From contig UQRW01000006.1 in assembly GCA_900543515.1 (NCBI GenBank), positions 1 to 64,000 of the forward strand: a stretch of 64,000 nucleotides of DNA, given 5' to 3'. The position numbers were made by a program, and so were the translations under genes. Of the stretch, positions 15,460 to 24,555 are shown piece after piece. Within the stretch, counting starts at the first letter, position 1, and each line of letters opens with the position of its first letter. The stretch comes from an uncultured Collinsella sp. Its GTDB lineage: Bacteria > Actinomycetota > Coriobacteriia > Coriobacteriales > Coriobacteriaceae. Below the pieces are notes generated by a model. The model was not told where the DNA came from and made no database searches. It saw only the letters and a program-made list of their open reading frames with translations.

Positions 15460-16965
15460 ATGGCGCACGAGCAGCACACCTATATCTGCATCGACCTCAA
15501 GACGTTTTATGCCAGCATCGAGTGCGTGGACCGCGGGCTCGATCCACTCACCACCAACCTGGTCGTTGCCGACGAATCACGCGGACGCACGACCATCTGC
15601 CTCGCCATCACACAGGCCATGAAGGACTTAGGTATTCACAACCGCTGCCGTCTGTTCGAAATTCCCGATGGCATCGACTACATCACGGCCGTACCGCGCA
15701 TGCAGCATTACATGGAGGTGTCGGCGAAAATCTACGGTATCTATCTGGAATACGTCAGCCCCCAGGACGTGCACGTCTACTCCATCGATGAGTGCTTTAT
15801 CGACGTGACGCCCTATCTGGACCTCTATCACACCGATGCGGAAGGGTTCGCCTGCACGCTGCGCGACGAGGTCCTCGCGCGCACCGGCATCACGGCTACG
15901 GTCGGCATCGGCCCCAACCTATTCCAGGCCAAGGTAGCGCTCGACATTACCGCCAAGCACGTACCCAGCCGCATCGGCATACTCGACGACGAGGCCTTTC
16001 GCAAGGAGATCTGGCCCCATCGTCCCATCACCGATATCTGGGGCATCGGTCCCGGCGTGGCAGCCCGCCTCGAGAAATACGGCGTCTACGATCTGATGGG
16101 CGTCGCGGCGCTCGACGAAAACCTGCTCTACGACGAGCTCGGCGTCAATGCCGAATATCTCATCGACCATGCCTTCGGGCGCGAGCCGACAACCATCGCC
16201 GACATCCAAGCCTATCGCCCGCAAGCAACTTCGACCACCACAGGACAGGTGCTCTCGAAGGGTTATGCCTACGAACAGGCCTATACCGTCTTGCGCGAGA
16301 TGGTCGATGCCGCCGTGCTGGATTTGATCGACAAGCACGTGGTGTGCGACAGCATCTCGCTCTTTGTGGGCTATGCAAGCGAGCGCGCCGACATCCGCAG
16401 GCTTGATGCCAGCGGCACTGCACAATATGTGGACGGATGCGGACACCTGCGCTCGAGTACGTCGAGCATCGAACCCACCGCAACCGCCGGCCCCGAGCTC
16501 GCACCCCGTGCGCCCAAGCCCGTCCAGCGCGATGACGAACGGCGTCGTCTGGTACGTGAGGCGCAGGCAATCGACGGCATCTTTGTGGGAGAGCATGGCG
16601 GCAAACCGCGCGGTGGCTATGCCGCACTCTTTGCGCACTCCAACGCCTCGCGAAAGCTGCCCGAGCGTACCAATTCGTTCAAGAAGATCATGGGCTATTT
16701 CGATGAGCTCTGGGCGCAGACTGTCGATCCCAAACGACCGGTCAAGCGCATCAATCTGGGATTTGGCAACCTCATGCCCGAGGAATTTGCCACCATCGAT
16801 CTGTTCAGCGATATCGAGGCCGATGAGCGCGAGCGCGACCTGGCACGCGCCGTGCTGGCCGTGAAAGGCAAATACGGCAAGAACGCGCTGGTTAAGGGGC
16901 TGAGCTTTACCGCCGGCGCCACCGCGCGCGAACGCAACGATCAGGTAGGAGGACATCGTGCCTAA
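15460..16965 (+). CDS. Y-family DNA polymerase (UmuC/DinB type)
   Basis: Translesion polymerase of 501 residues. The palm metal site starts ICIDLKTFYASIECVDRG (catalytic Asp in ICIDLK), and the second acidic pair lies in VYSIDECFIDVTPY. The helix-hairpin-helix region ITDIWGIGPGVAARLEKYG and a little-finger domain follow; a proline/alanine-rich linker near 350 precedes a C-terminal extension. Start ATG 15460 has AAAGGG upstream; the ATG at 15439 lies inside a LexA box. The gene overlaps the YolD-like gene by 8 bases, the pairing known for UvrX/YqjW-type polymerases of Gram-positive chromosomes and plasmids. Error-prone repair after DNA damage is the expected role. Confidence 0.92.
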   Translation: MAHEQHTYICIDLKTFYASIECVDRGLDPLTTNLVVADESRGRTTICLAITQAMKDLGIHNRCRLFEIPDGIDYITAVPRMQHYMEVSAKIYGIYLEYVSPQDVHVYSIDECFIDVTPYLDLYHTDAEGFACTLRDEVLARTGITATVGIGPNLFQAKVALDITAKHVPSRIGILDDEAFRKEIWPHRPITDIWGIGPGVAARLEKYGVYDLMGVAALDENLLYDELGVNAEYLIDHAFGREPTTIADIQAYRPQATSTTTGQVLSKGYAYEQAYTVLREMVDAAVLDLIDKHVVCDSISLFVGYASERADIRRLDASGTAQYVDGCGHLRSSTSSIEPTATAGPELAPRAPKPVQRDDERRRLVREAQAIDGIFVGEHGGKPRGGYAALFAHSNASRKLPERTNSFKKIMGYFDELWAQTVDPKRPVKRINLGFGNLMPEEFATIDLFSDIEADERERDLARAVLAVKGKYGKNALVKGLSFTAGATARERNDQVGGHRA

Positions 16966-17383
16966 GTCCCAACAACAGCCGATGCGGCCACCGACACCTT
17001 TTGAACGCCTAGCGGACCCCGAGGGAAGACGTCGCTCCGCCGACCCAAAGCTCACCGCCAACGGCACCGTCCGTGCCGGCCGTGCCGCGCAGTTTATGCC
17101 CTTTGCCGCCCTCGCGGGATACTACGAGCTCGTGCGTAAACAAGAGATCACCGCCGAGCCAAAATGCGAACTCACAGAAGAAAAAGCCCTCGAACTTTCG
17201 AAAAAGCTCGAGGGCCTCAAGCGCGGCGACTTGGTTCGTGTCACCTATTACGATGCATACGGCTATCGCAGCCGCACCGGCATCCTCGACGAGGCGCTCC
17301 CTGCTTTCAAACTCCTCAAGCTCAAAGATATCGCCATCGACTTCGACGACATCCAGGACATCGAGCTACGCGGACGAGCCTAG
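16958..17383 (+). CDS. YolD-like family protein
   Basis: Protein of 141 residues with the YolD core: RAGRAAQFMPFAAL near residue 40, then a conserved beta-rich part ending in IDFDDIQDIEL. YolD proteins accompany Y-family polymerases and are thought to modulate them in a UmuD-like way, though the mechanism is not settled. It overlaps the polymerase stop and shares its LexA-controlled promoter. GTAGGAGG precedes the start (GTG at 16958). Confidence 0.85.
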   Translation: MPKSQQQPMRPPTPFERLADPEGRRRSADPKLTANGTVRAGRAAQFMPFAALAGYYELVRKQEITAEPKCELTEEKALELSKKLEGLKRGDLVRVTYYDAYGYRSRTGILDEALPAFKLLKLKDIAIDFDDIQDIELRGRA

Positions 17384-17409
17384 GCAAGGACGCGCATCCA
17401 AGGCAAGGC

Positions 17410-17793
17410 CTACAGCGTCATGACGTAGTAACCCGCATCTCTCACGGCAGCCTCAAGGACACCGCGATCGATCGGCCGCTTGGAGCGCACGCGCGCTGTG
17501 TGGTCCGCATACGTCACCGTTGCCCACACGCCATCCAGCGCATTGAGAGCATTGGCTACGTTCTGAGCGCAGCCGTCACAGCTCATGCCGCCGATGAGCA
17601 GCTCATCGCTATAGGGATAGTGCGATGCATCGGTATCCACCACAACAACCTTTTTGGCCTTCTTACCGCTCGCGCCATCGCTGCAGCAGCTCTTTCCGTG
17701 TGTCGAAGCGACAATGCGACGCAGTCCAAAAAACATGCCGACGGCAATGACGGCCAACACGATGAGATTCGCAGGGTTGAGCAAGTCGCTCAT
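17410..17793 (-). CDS. Membrane-anchored heavy-metal-associated (HMA) domain protein
   Basis: Protein of 127 residues. It has one N-terminal membrane helix (about 6-25, LIVLAVIAVGMFFGL), a lysine-rich linker with a CC pair (SCCSDG), and a C-terminal HMA ferredoxin-like domain whose metal loop is GGMSCDGCAQNV (CxxC near 77-80). Family members bind Cu(I) or similar soft metals as chaperones. The start MSDLL (ATG 17791-17793) follows AAAGGGG. A CsoR-like palindrome sits just upstream, supporting copper. No P-type ATPase is adjacent. It converges with the yolD-like gene, 26 bases apart. Confidence 0.8.
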   Translation of the reverse strand: MSDLLNPANLIVLAVIAVGMFFGLRRIVASTHGKSCCSDGASGKKAKKVVVVDTDASHYPYSDELLIGGMSCDGCAQNVANALNALDGVWATVTYADHTARVRSKRPIDRGVLEAAVRDAGYYVMTL

Positions 17794-17821
17794 GCGTTCC
17801 CCTTTCAAGTAGCACTATCTA

Positions 17822-17840
17822 GATACCCCCATGGGGTGTC
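17822..17840. promoter_or_regulatory. CsoR-like operator upstream of the HMA gene
   Basis: GATACCCCCATGGGGTGTC is a 19-base near-palindrome (7 of 9 pairs) of the ATACCCC-N-GGGGTAT type bound by CsoR copper repressors. It is 29 bases upstream of the HMA gene start. No csoR gene is in the window. Confidence 0.55.
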
Positions 17841-17901
17841 CCCATCTTAACCCAAAATCGTGTCCGTTCGGTCAATTAGTTTCCCTCTTCAAACTTTTTT
17901 G

Positions 17902-17944
17902 TTGACCATGACTTACTTTCGTGTATAAGTTTTCCTAGGCTAAC
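17902..17944 (+). promoter_or_regulatory. Promoter with DtxR/IdeR-like site
   Basis: TTGACC (17902-17907) and TATAAG (17924-17929) with a 16-base spacer. GTTTTCCTAGGCTAAC (17929-17944) follows the -10 and matches one half of the actinobacterial iron-box pattern (TTAGGTTAGSCTAACCTAA) around a CCTAGG core. This would repress the DUF3793-flavodoxin unit when iron is plentiful; the match is partial. Confidence 0.4.
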
Positions 17945-17968
17945 AACTGAGGACCCGAAAGGAGCATC

Positions 17969-18673
17969 GTGACTCGAACCATTGACATCCCAACATACCA
18001 AACGGCTGTCGTGCGCAACTGCTCCCCTACGCTCGCAGGTATCAAGCCGGCTTCGCTCTTTACCTATCCCGGCGTTTACGCCAACCAAAACGGAAAACCC
18101 AGCGCCGCCCATATCGAAGAGCGACGCTCTCGCCTGCTCGCCGTCATAACCCAATGCAACCGCGAGCTCCAGCCACTCGGGATCCATATGAGCGTTTTGG
18201 TCTGGCGCCCCTGCGGAGCGCTCATCTATGTGTACCGCCCTGCGGACCTCATGCGATACCTCTCCGACCCCCGTGCCACGACGGCGCTAGCCGCCGAAGG
18301 TTACGATGTCCACAACCTGCCCGCATCCCTGGTGCATCTCGCCGCGCGCATCACGCTGGCAAGCAGCAATGCCGCAGAAAGCGCCTATGACGGCAGCGTC
18401 TGCGCACTCGCGCGAAATAGACACTGCGATACGGGGTGCATATGCGAGTTCCCCCACGAAATTGGCTATTTTTTGGGCTATCCCTACGAAGATGTCCATC
18501 AGTTTATCGTCCAGCACGGCGAAAACTATAAGGTCTTTGGCGCATGGAAGGTATACACAAACGTTGAGCAGGCGCTCACGACCTTCGATTCCTATCGCGC
18601 ATGCACGCAATACCTTACCTACATCTATCAACAGGGCTGCACCCTGAAACAACTTGTCCAGGCAACCCGATAG
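17969..18673 (+). CDS. DUF3793 family protein
   Basis: Soluble protein of 234 residues of unknown biochemical role, found mainly in anaerobic Gram-positives. Family-type blocks are VVRNCSPTLAGIKPASLFTY near the start and CEFPHEIGYFLGYPYEDV near 163, ending in a YKVFGAWKVY segment. DUF3793 genes frequently sit next to flavodoxin and iron genes, as here (flavodoxin 46 bases downstream). The start is GTG 17969 with GAAAGGAG upstream. Involvement in iron or flavin metabolism is an inference from context and the DtxR-like promoter site. Confidence 0.8.
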   Translation: MTRTIDIPTYQTAVVRNCSPTLAGIKPASLFTYPGVYANQNGKPSAAHIEERRSRLLAVITQCNRELQPLGIHMSVLVWRPCGALIYVYRPADLMRYLSDPRATTALAAEGYDVHNLPASLVHLAARITLASSNAAESAYDGSVCALARNRHCDTGCICEFPHEIGYFLGYPYEDVHQFIVQHGENYKVFGAWKVYTNVEQALTTFDSYRACTQYLTYIYQQGCTLKQLVQATR

Positions 18674-18719
18674 AGCATACAAAACGCGGCCGCACGCCGC
18701 ACAACCGAAAGGAAAACAT

Positions 18720-19139
18720 ATGAGCAAGATCGCCGTCGTCTACTGGAGCGGTACAGGCAACACCGAGGCCATGGCAAACTTCGTTGCCGAGGGCGCAACC
18801 GGTGCCGGCGCCGAGGCAGAGGTCATCTCCTGCGCCGACTTCTCCGCAGACAAGGCCGCCAGCTATGACGCCATTGCCTTCGGCTGCCCCGCCATGGGCT
18901 CCGAGGAACTCGAGTACGATGAGTTCCAGCCGATGTGGGACGAGGTCAAGGAGACTCTCGACGACAAGAAGGTCGCCCTCTTTGGCTCCTATTCGTGGGC
19001 CGAGGGCGAGTGGATGGACAACTGGAAGGCCGACGCCGACGAGGCAGGCGTCAACGTGGTCGACTCCGTCATCTGTTACGACGCCCCCGACGACGAGGGC
19101 GAGACCGCTTGCAAGGCCCTCGGAGCCGAGCTCGCGTAA
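18720..19139 (+). CDS. Flavodoxin
   Basis: Short-chain flavodoxin of 139 residues, an FMN electron carrier replacing ferredoxin, typically when iron is scarce. The phosphate loop is WSGTGNTEAMANFV (about 10-23) and the second FMN loop SYSWAEGEW near 91; the acidic C-terminus CYDAPDDEGE is typical. Start ATG 18720 follows GAAAGG. It is transcribed after DUF3793 and ends at the strong bidirectional hairpin at 19192-19231. Confidence 0.92.
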   Translation: MSKIAVVYWSGTGNTEAMANFVAEGATGAGAEAEVISCADFSADKAASYDAIAFGCPAMGSEELEYDEFQPMWDEVKETLDDKKVALFGSYSWAEGEWMDNWKADADEAGVNVVDSVICYDAPDDEGETACKALGAELA

Positions 19140-19191
19140 CGAACCCAGGGCCTCCAAGAGAGCCTGCATCAAAGCGCATCCCCATCCCTAC

Positions 19192-19231
19192 AAAAGAGCG
19201 GGGCTGGATTCAAGTCCAGCCCCGCTCTTTT
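19192..19231. terminator. Bidirectional terminator, flavodoxin / ABC importer
   Basis: A perfect 17-bp stem (AAAAGAGCGGGGCTGGA with its complement) around the loop TTCAAG, with terminal A and T runs on both sides. It serves the converging flavodoxin and glnQ-like genes. Confidence 0.92.
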
Positions 19232-19254
19232 GTAACGGCAGTTACATCAACCGG

Positions 19255-20007
19255 CTACGAGATATTGCCCAAGAACGCCTTGGTGCGCTCGCTCTTGGGA
19301 TGGTCGAAGACCTCACTCGGCGTACCCTCTTCCACGATAACGCCGCCGTCCATAAAGACGACGCGGTCGGCGACATCGCGGGCAAAGCCCATCTCGTGCG
19401 TCACCACAATCATCGTCATACCGTCGCGCGCCAGATCGCGCATGACGCCCAAGACGTCGCGCACGAGCTCAGGGTCGAGCGCCGAGGTGGCCTCGTCAAA
19501 GAGCATGACGTGCGGGTTCATCGACAGGGCGCGGGCGATGGCAACGCGCTGCTGCTGGCCGCCCGAAAGCTGACTCGGCATAAAATCGATGCGCTCGGCC
19601 AGACCGACCTTGGTGAGTTCCTCGACGGCGATCTTCTCGGCCTCTTCCTTGCTGCGCTTGAGCACCTTTTGCTGCGCAAGCATGACGTTCTTTTTGACCG
19701 ACAGGTGCGGGAACAGGTTGAACTGCTGAAAAACCATGCCCAGATGCGTGCGCACTTTGTTGAGGTCGACACCCTTGGCGCACACATCCACGCCCTCAAC
19801 GATAATCGAGCCGCTCGTGGGATGCTCCAGACGATTGATGCAGCGAAGCATCGTCGACTTGCCCGAGCCCGAGGGGCCCAAGACCACAACGACCTCACCC
19901 TTGTGCACATCCAGATCGATATCGCGCAGGACCACGTTGTCGCCAAAGGCCTTCTGGAGGTTCTTGATGCTGACGACGACCTCGTTCGAGTTATTGGTTT
20001 CGCTCAT
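19255..20007 (-). CDS. glnQ: Polar amino-acid ABC transporter ATPase
   Basis: ATPase subunit of 250 residues in a PAAT-family importer. Walker A is [19 protein letters not shown] (about 43-61), the Q-loop region [13 protein letters not shown], signature [15 protein letters not shown] and Walker [15 protein letters not shown]. It lies 12 bases downstream of the permease gene, and the solute-binding protein gene lies upstream of that: one transport operon. The start follows AGGAGG. Glutamine or cystine-type substrates are typical, but the real substrate is not determinable. Confidence 0.92.
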   Translation of the reverse strand: MSETNNSNEVVVSIKNLQKAFGDNVVLRDIDLDVHKGEVVVVLGPSGSGKSTMLRCINRLEHPTSGSIIVEGVDVCAKGVDLNKVRTHLGMVFQQFNLFPHLSVKKNVMLAQQKVLKRSKEEAEKIAVEELTKVGLAERIDFMPSQLSGGQQQRVAIARALSMNPHVMLFDEATSALDPELVRDVLGVMRDLARDGMTMIVVTHEMGFARDVADRVVFMDGGVIVEEGTPSEVFDHPKSERTKAFLGNIS

Positions 20008-20019
20008 GATAGGACCTCC

Positions 20020-21381
20020 TTACAGACCGGCGATGTGATCGGCAGGCGTCGCGACAACCTGTCCGGCGCTCTTGGCGGGACGCTTCTTCTTGGTCTCGGT
20101 CGTGCCCAAAAGCCTTGCCTCAAGACCGCTCACCAAGCGAGCGAGCGGCAGGGTGATGACCAGATAGAACAGGGCGGCAACCACGTACGGTGTAATGGAG
20201 CCCGTCGTGGCCACGATGGTACGGGCGTTCATGACGATCTCGACCACACCCACGGCGGCAAGCAGCGACGTATCCTTGTAAAGCAAGATAAACTCGCTGG
20301 TCAGCGTAGGCAAAACATTGCGGAACGTCTGCGGAATCATAACGTAGAGCAGCGTCTGGAAGGCATTCATGCCCAGAGAGCGAGCAGCCTCGTTTTGGCC
20401 CTTGGGGATCGATTGAATACCGGCACGAAAGATCTCGCACAGGTACGCAGACGAGTTCATGGCCATGACGATGACGCCCAAGACATAGTCGTCCACCTTG
20501 ACGCCGGCCAACGGCAGACCGAAGAACGCGATATAGATCTGCAGGAACGCCGGCGTACCGCGAATGATATTCACATAGATGCCGGCAAGGCAACGCAGGA
20601 TGCGCGACTTGGAGATGCGCATGAGCGACAAGGCAAAGCCAAAGGGGATTGCCAGCGGAAACGCCACGAGCACGATCGAGAGCGACATGAGGAAGCCCTT
20701 AAAGACGATCGGCAGGCTTTGGACCAAAATGACCGGGTTTAAGAACAGGCGCAGAAACATATTGGAGTTCCACGCCTCGACCCACGGCTGCTCCTTAAGG
20801 TCGGCCAGGAAGTTATCGAATGCCGTCACGCCCTTAATCTCGACGGGAGGAATCTTGGAGATCTTCTTGGTCGACCCGTCAGCGAGCGTATAGGTGCCGC
20901 TAAAGGCCTCATCGCCGCCCTCGACGGGGAAGGTCACGCCGTAAACCTCGACGCGGAAATAGCCGCCGGCAGGCGCCGTCTCACCAAAGTCAATCGTGAG
21001 CGTCTGGCCGTCAGCCTTGCACGTAGGTTTCATGGGCGTACGATCCATGAGGTCCTCGCCCGAGAGCATCGTCAATCGCGTGTCATCGGTACCAAACGTC
21101 GTGCCGTCGACAAACGTCAAAGAAAGACCGCTCAGCTCCTCGTCGGCATCGGCCTGAACTTCCCAGGTAATGCGGGTCTCGGTGCCACCGACCACGTCGC
21201 TACCCGAACCGGTATTGGGTCGGGCGGTGATCTTTGCGGTCTCAAGCGCCTGGGCGGTCGTGGGCACGCAGGCCCCCGCGCACACCAGGGCGAATGCCAC
21301 AGCCAAAGCGCAGGCTAGCTTTTGGAGCATCGAGGGCAGTGGATAGCTCTGGCCCATAGCTCCTTGGTTCAATCGAGACAA
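20020..21381 (-). CDS. Amino-acid ABC transporter permease with secreted N-terminal domain
   Basis: Protein of 453 residues, about twice the usual PAAT permease. Residues 1-44 resemble a signal peptide (KLACALAVAFALVCAG, cleavage after TTAQA). Residues about 45-190 form a beta-rich extracytoplasmic domain (GTETRITWEVQADAD, then YTLADGSTKKISKIPPV). From about 200 a standard His/Glu/Gln permease follows, with the ATPase-contacting EAA loop NEAARSLGMNAFQTLLYVMI. The fused outer domain may help capture substrate or contact the binding protein. It lies between the solute-binding gene and the ATPase gene. Confidence 0.88.
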   Translation of the reverse strand: MSRLNQGAMGQSYPLPSMLQKLACALAVAFALVCAGACVPTTAQALETAKITARPNTGSGSDVVGGTETRITWEVQADADEELSGLSLTFVDGTTFGTDDTRLTMLSGEDLMDRTPMKPTCKADGQTLTIDFGETAPAGGYFRVEVYGVTFPVEGGDEAFSGTYTLADGSTKKISKIPPVEIKGVTAFDNFLADLKEQPWVEAWNSNMFLRLFLNPVILVQSLPIVFKGFLMSLSIVLVAFPLAIPFGFALSLMRISKSRILRCLAGIYVNIIRGTPAFLQIYIAFFGLPLAGVKVDDYVLGVIVMAMNSSAYLCEIFRAGIQSIPKGQNEAARSLGMNAFQTLLYVMIPQTFRNVLPTLTSEFILLYKDTSLLAAVGVVEIVMNARTIVATTGSITPYVVAALFYLVITLPLARLVSGLEARLLGTTETKKKRPAKSAGQVVATPADHIAGL

Positions 21382-21447
21382 GGTGGCTCCTAACGTTTAA
21401 GTTGCCGACATAACGGGACGGGATGACGCCCATTCAAGAAGCGCAAA

Positions 21448-21475
21448 GGCCCTTTCCGCCAAAACGGAAAGGGCC
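21448..21475 (-). terminator. Attenuating hairpin between binding protein and permease genes
   Basis: Arms GGCCCTTTCCG and CGGAAAGGGCC form an 11-bp stem with a six-base loop just after the solute-binding protein stop. A hairpin here usually lets most transcripts end early, so the binding protein is made in excess over the membrane parts. Confidence 0.75.
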
Positions 21476-21497
21476 CGCGCGCAATCAAGTAGTTATT

Positions 21498-22358
21498 TTA
21501 CTTGATATTGTACTTAGCCATGAGGGCGTCGACGGTACCGTCGTCGGTCAGGTCCTTGATAGCCTGGTTGATGTCGTCCTTGAGCTTGGTGTTGCCCTGG
21601 TTGATGGCGATGGCGTACTCCTCGCCGGTGCTGATCTGCTTGATGGTCTGGCAGGTGTTGAACTGCTCGGCGGTCAGCTGGCTGGCAACGGAGCGGTTGG
21701 TGACTACGGCGTCGCCCTTATCGGACTGCAGGGCGCTGAAGCACTCGGTGGCGTCCTTGTAGGGGACGATCTTGGCCTTGGGGAAGTTCTCCTGGGCAAA
21801 GGCCTCGGCGGTCGAGCCAGACTGGACGATGATGGTAGCGTCGGCGTTGTTGAGCTTCTCGCTGAAGTTATCGGCCGTGATGTCGGTGTTATCGACCTTG
21901 GTCACGATAGCCTGATCGTCCATGTAGTAGGAATCAGAGAAAGTGACTTCCTTCTCACGCTCGGGCGTGTCGGTGATAGCCGCGATGGAAACGTCATACT
22001 TGGCGCCCGAAGCGACGCCCGGAACCAGCGTGTCAAAGTCATTGTTGACATACTCGACATCCAGGCCCAGCTTGTCGCCGATAGCCTTGATGAGCTCAAG
22101 GTCAAAGCCCTGATAATCGCCGTTGTCATCCTTGTACTCAAACGGAGCGTACTCGGCAGAGGTGCCGACGGTCAGCGTACCGTCCTTGACGAGCGCGTAC
22201 TCCTTGGAGCCGTCGACCTTCTCGACCTTAGCGTCGTCAGAGCTGCTGGAACCAGCATCAGAACCAGAGGTGGCGTTGGACGAGCCGCAGCCCGTCAGAG
22301 CAAGGGCGAGCGCCATAGCACCCGTGGCGGCAAATGCGCCGAGCTTCTTCAGCTTCAT
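21498..22358 (-). CDS. Amino-acid ABC transporter substrate-binding lipoprotein
   Basis: Family 3 solute-binding protein of 286 residues. The N-terminal lipoprotein signal ends in the lipobox ALTGCGSSN (Cys near 21), and a serine-rich linker follows. The domain starts LTVGTSAEYAPFEYKDDNGD and includes the GFDLELIKAIGDKLGLDVEYV block typical of PAAT binding proteins. Start MKLKKLG at ATG 22356-22358 follows AAGGAG. It is the first gene of the importer operon and is separated from the permease gene by an attenuating hairpin. Confidence 0.93.
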   Translation of the reverse strand: MKLKKLGAFAATGAMALALALTGCGSSNATSGSDAGSSSSDDAKVEKVDGSKEYALVKDGTLTVGTSAEYAPFEYKDDNGDYQGFDLELIKAIGDKLGLDVEYVNNDFDTLVPGVASGAKYDVSIAAITDTPEREKEVTFSDSYYMDDQAIVTKVDNTDITADNFSEKLNNADATIIVQSGSTAEAFAQENFPKAKIVPYKDATECFSALQSDKGDAVVTNRSVASQLTAEQFNTCQTIKQISTGEEYAIAINQGNTKLKDDINQAIKDLTDDGTVDALMAKYNIK

Positions 22359-22505
22359 AATCAGTCTCCTTCCGGTGACCTCGTTTGATTCAGAGGTCTG
22401 CAAAAACTGTTGGCTATTATGCACCCGGAATTACGAATCTGCAATGAGAAAATCGATTGAAACAAACCCATAACGTGAATGGAATACTCTACTTTGTGAC
22501 AGTCA

Positions 22506-23372
22506 TTACTGCTGCAATGACCTTAATAGTCTAATTTCAGCTGCATAACCTGCAAGTTCGTTCGGAGTCTCCAAAATAAACGGCAGCGAACGCAAGTGGC
22601 CATTCGATACAATATTCTGCATAACCTGCATACCGCCACCAAATTCCTCGCTGCCAAGGTATCCCTTACCGATGCACTCGTGACGATCTTTATGGGCGCC
22701 ACAAGGGTTCTTCGAATCGTTGATATGCACGGCATGCAAGCGATCGATACCCACCACGCGGTCGAACTCGTCGAGTACGCCGTCCAGATCATGGATGATG
22801 TCGTAGCCGGCATCGCTCACATGGCAGGTGTCCAAACAAACGCCCAGCTTATCGGACAGCTCTGGGCGCTTGGCGGCAACGCCCTCGATAATGCACGCCA
22901 GTTCTTCAAAGCTACGGCCCACCTCGGTGCCCTTTCCCGCCATGGTCTCGAGCAATACCGTCGTCTGCTGTCCCTCAAACATCACCTGGCACAGCGTGTC
23001 GACAATCATCTGAATGCCGACGTCGGAGCCCTGTCCCACATGCGCACCGGGATGGAAGTTGTAGTAGTTGCCGGGCAGTGCTTCCAGACGCTGCAAGTCC
23101 TCGGCCATTGCCTCCAAGGCAAACTCGCGTGCCCGCTCTTTGGCAGAACAGGGGTTGTAGGTATACGGGGCATGCGCCACCAGCGGTCCAAAGTCGTTTT
23201 GCGCCATAAGCTCGCGCAGAGCCGCCACGTTATCCATGTCAAGTTCTTTTGCCTTGCCACCGCGCGGGTTGCGCGTAAAGAACGCAAAGGTATTGGCGCC
23301 AATGGACAGCGCCGTCTCCCCCATTGCCCGATAGCCCTTCGTCGTCGAAAGATGACACCCGATCGTCAGCAT
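22506..23372 (-). CDS. nfo: Deoxyribonuclease IV (endonuclease IV)
   Basis: Zn-dependent AP endonuclease of 288 residues that cuts 5' of abasic sites in base-excision repair. Metal-ligand blocks in order are [12 protein letters not shown] at the N-terminus, [58 protein letters not shown] and FILETPNE. Length fits Nfo (about 285). Start ATG 23370-23372 follows GGGAG; longer upstream frames run into a hairpin repeat. It is transcribed leftward, alone. Confidence 0.94.
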   Translation of the reverse strand: MLTIGCHLSTTKGYRAMGETALSIGANTFAFFTRNPRGGKAKELDMDNVAALRELMAQNDFGPLVAHAPYTYNPCSAKERAREFALEAMAEDLQRLEALPGNYYNFHPGAHVGQGSDVGIQMIVDTLCQVMFEGQQTTVLLETMAGKGTEVGRSFEELACIIEGVAAKRPELSDKLGVCLDTCHVSDAGYDIIHDLDGVLDEFDRVVGIDRLHAVHINDSKNPCGAHKDRHECIGKGYLGSEEFGGGMQVMQNIVSNGHLRSLPFILETPNELAGYAAEIRLLRSLQQ

Positions 23373-23390
23373 CTCCAACTCCCTCCTCAT

Positions 23391-23472
23391 CAGTTGCGGT
23401 GAAATACGGTCTATTGGTGCCCTATTTTGGCGCAAACAGACCGTATTCCACCGCAAGTTATAAAGGGGCATC
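23391..23472. repeat. Palindromic repeat element, copy 1
   Basis: Arms 23394-23412 and a facing 19-mer (AGACCGTATTCCACCGCAA) match at 18 of 19 positions, with a 26-base loop. The outer stem TTGCGGTG.AATA and loop block GCCCTATTTTGGCGCAAACAG are shared with copy 2, while the inner stem sequence differs but is still complementary. Confidence 0.7.
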
Positions 23473-23524
23473 AGGGGCAAAGACCTCCAAGGCATTCCAG
23501 GCGCTGGTGCCATGCCCCCACGCC

Positions 23525-24544
23525 CTAAAGTTTCAAGCGAATCGCGTCGATGATGTGCGCACAGCGCTGCGTGGCGGCAAGGGGCATGATGGGGCTTTCG
23601 AGTTTCCCCGCCTGAATGAGCTGCGTCGCATGCGACGCCTCACCGTAAAAATCATCGACTTCAAATGGTGCATCGATTTCGAGTACTCGACCGTCGGAAT
23701 ACTTCACATGAGCGAGCTCGGGGCGATGGAGCCGCTCGATTTCCAACGAGCCCCGCTCACAGGCAATCGTTAAGCGGCTTTCATATGTTGCTTCGCCGTC
23801 GCACACCATATGAATGGGTATACCGCCGACGCTCATATGGATCTCGTCGGCCCAATCGACGCGACCGCCCGATACGTCACGCCAGCGAACTTCACGGGAC
23901 GAAACCTCGCAAGCGCCCGCGAGCAAATCCTCAAACCAACCGACCGCATAGCAGCCCATGTCATATAGACAGCCGCCCTGCAACGGATCAAGCAGATAGC
24001 CCGAAGGAGACTCGCCGTAATCGAGCTTTTGCACGCTTTCAATCGAGACAATACGGCCAAGCTCACCCGACGCAAACAAGTCCTTCACGCGAGTGCGCAT
24101 CGGGCAAAACCGATTCTTCATTGCCTCCATAAACAGCACGCCGCGCTCGCGAGAGGTGGAGGCAATCGAGAGAGCCTCTTCCTCACTCAAAACGGCCGGC
24201 TTTTCGCACAGCACGGCCTTTCCGGCACGCAGCGCGCAACAGGCCCAACGCGTATGCATGCCATGCGGAAGAGCCAAGTAGATTGCGTCGACATCGGAGT
24301 CGGCAATCAGCGCGTCATAAGCCGCATCGCCGTTATCGTCGACCGAGGCATGGCCATGCGCAGCATCGATCGAAAACGCTCGGCAAAATTCCTCGACATG
24401 TGCAGGAGTGCGGCCGGCCGCAGCCACCAGCCGTGCCCCGTCGACCTTCTTGAGCGACGAAGCAAATCGATGAGAAATGTGCCCAGCGCCCAAAATGCCC
24501 CAACGGACCTCACGCGAATCATCACATGAATCCCAATGGCCCAC
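23525..24544 (-). CDS. Gfo/Idh/MocA-family oxidoreductase
   Basis: NAD(P)-dependent dehydrogenase-like protein of 339 residues. The Rossmann loop [19 protein letters not shown] is near 16-34; the family motif variant [14 protein letters not shown] (EKP) is near 110; a C-terminal alpha/beta domain follows with [28 protein letters not shown]. These enzymes oxidise sugars, inositols or related polyols, and the substrate is not predictable. It is flanked on both sides by copies of the same palindromic element. Start ATG 24542-24544 is the first in-frame methionine, and a downstream start near MGILGAG-type positions is not available. Confidence 0.85.
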   Translation of the reverse strand: MGHWDSCDDSREVRWGILGAGHISHRFASSLKKVDGARLVAAAGRTPAHVEEFCRAFSIDAAHGHASVDDNGDAAYDALIADSDVDAIYLALPHGMHTRWACCALRAGKAVLCEKPAVLSEEEALSIASTSRERGVLFMEAMKNRFCPMRTRVKDLFASGELGRIVSIESVQKLDYGESPSGYLLDPLQGGCLYDMGCYAVGWFEDLLAGACEVSSREVRWRDVSGGRVDWADEIHMSVGGIPIHMVCDGEATYESRLTIACERGSLEIERLHRPELAHVKYSDGRVLEIDAPFEVDDFYGEASHATQLIQAGKLESPIMPLAATQRCAHIIDAIRLKL

Positions 24545-24555
24545 GACAGCCCCTT

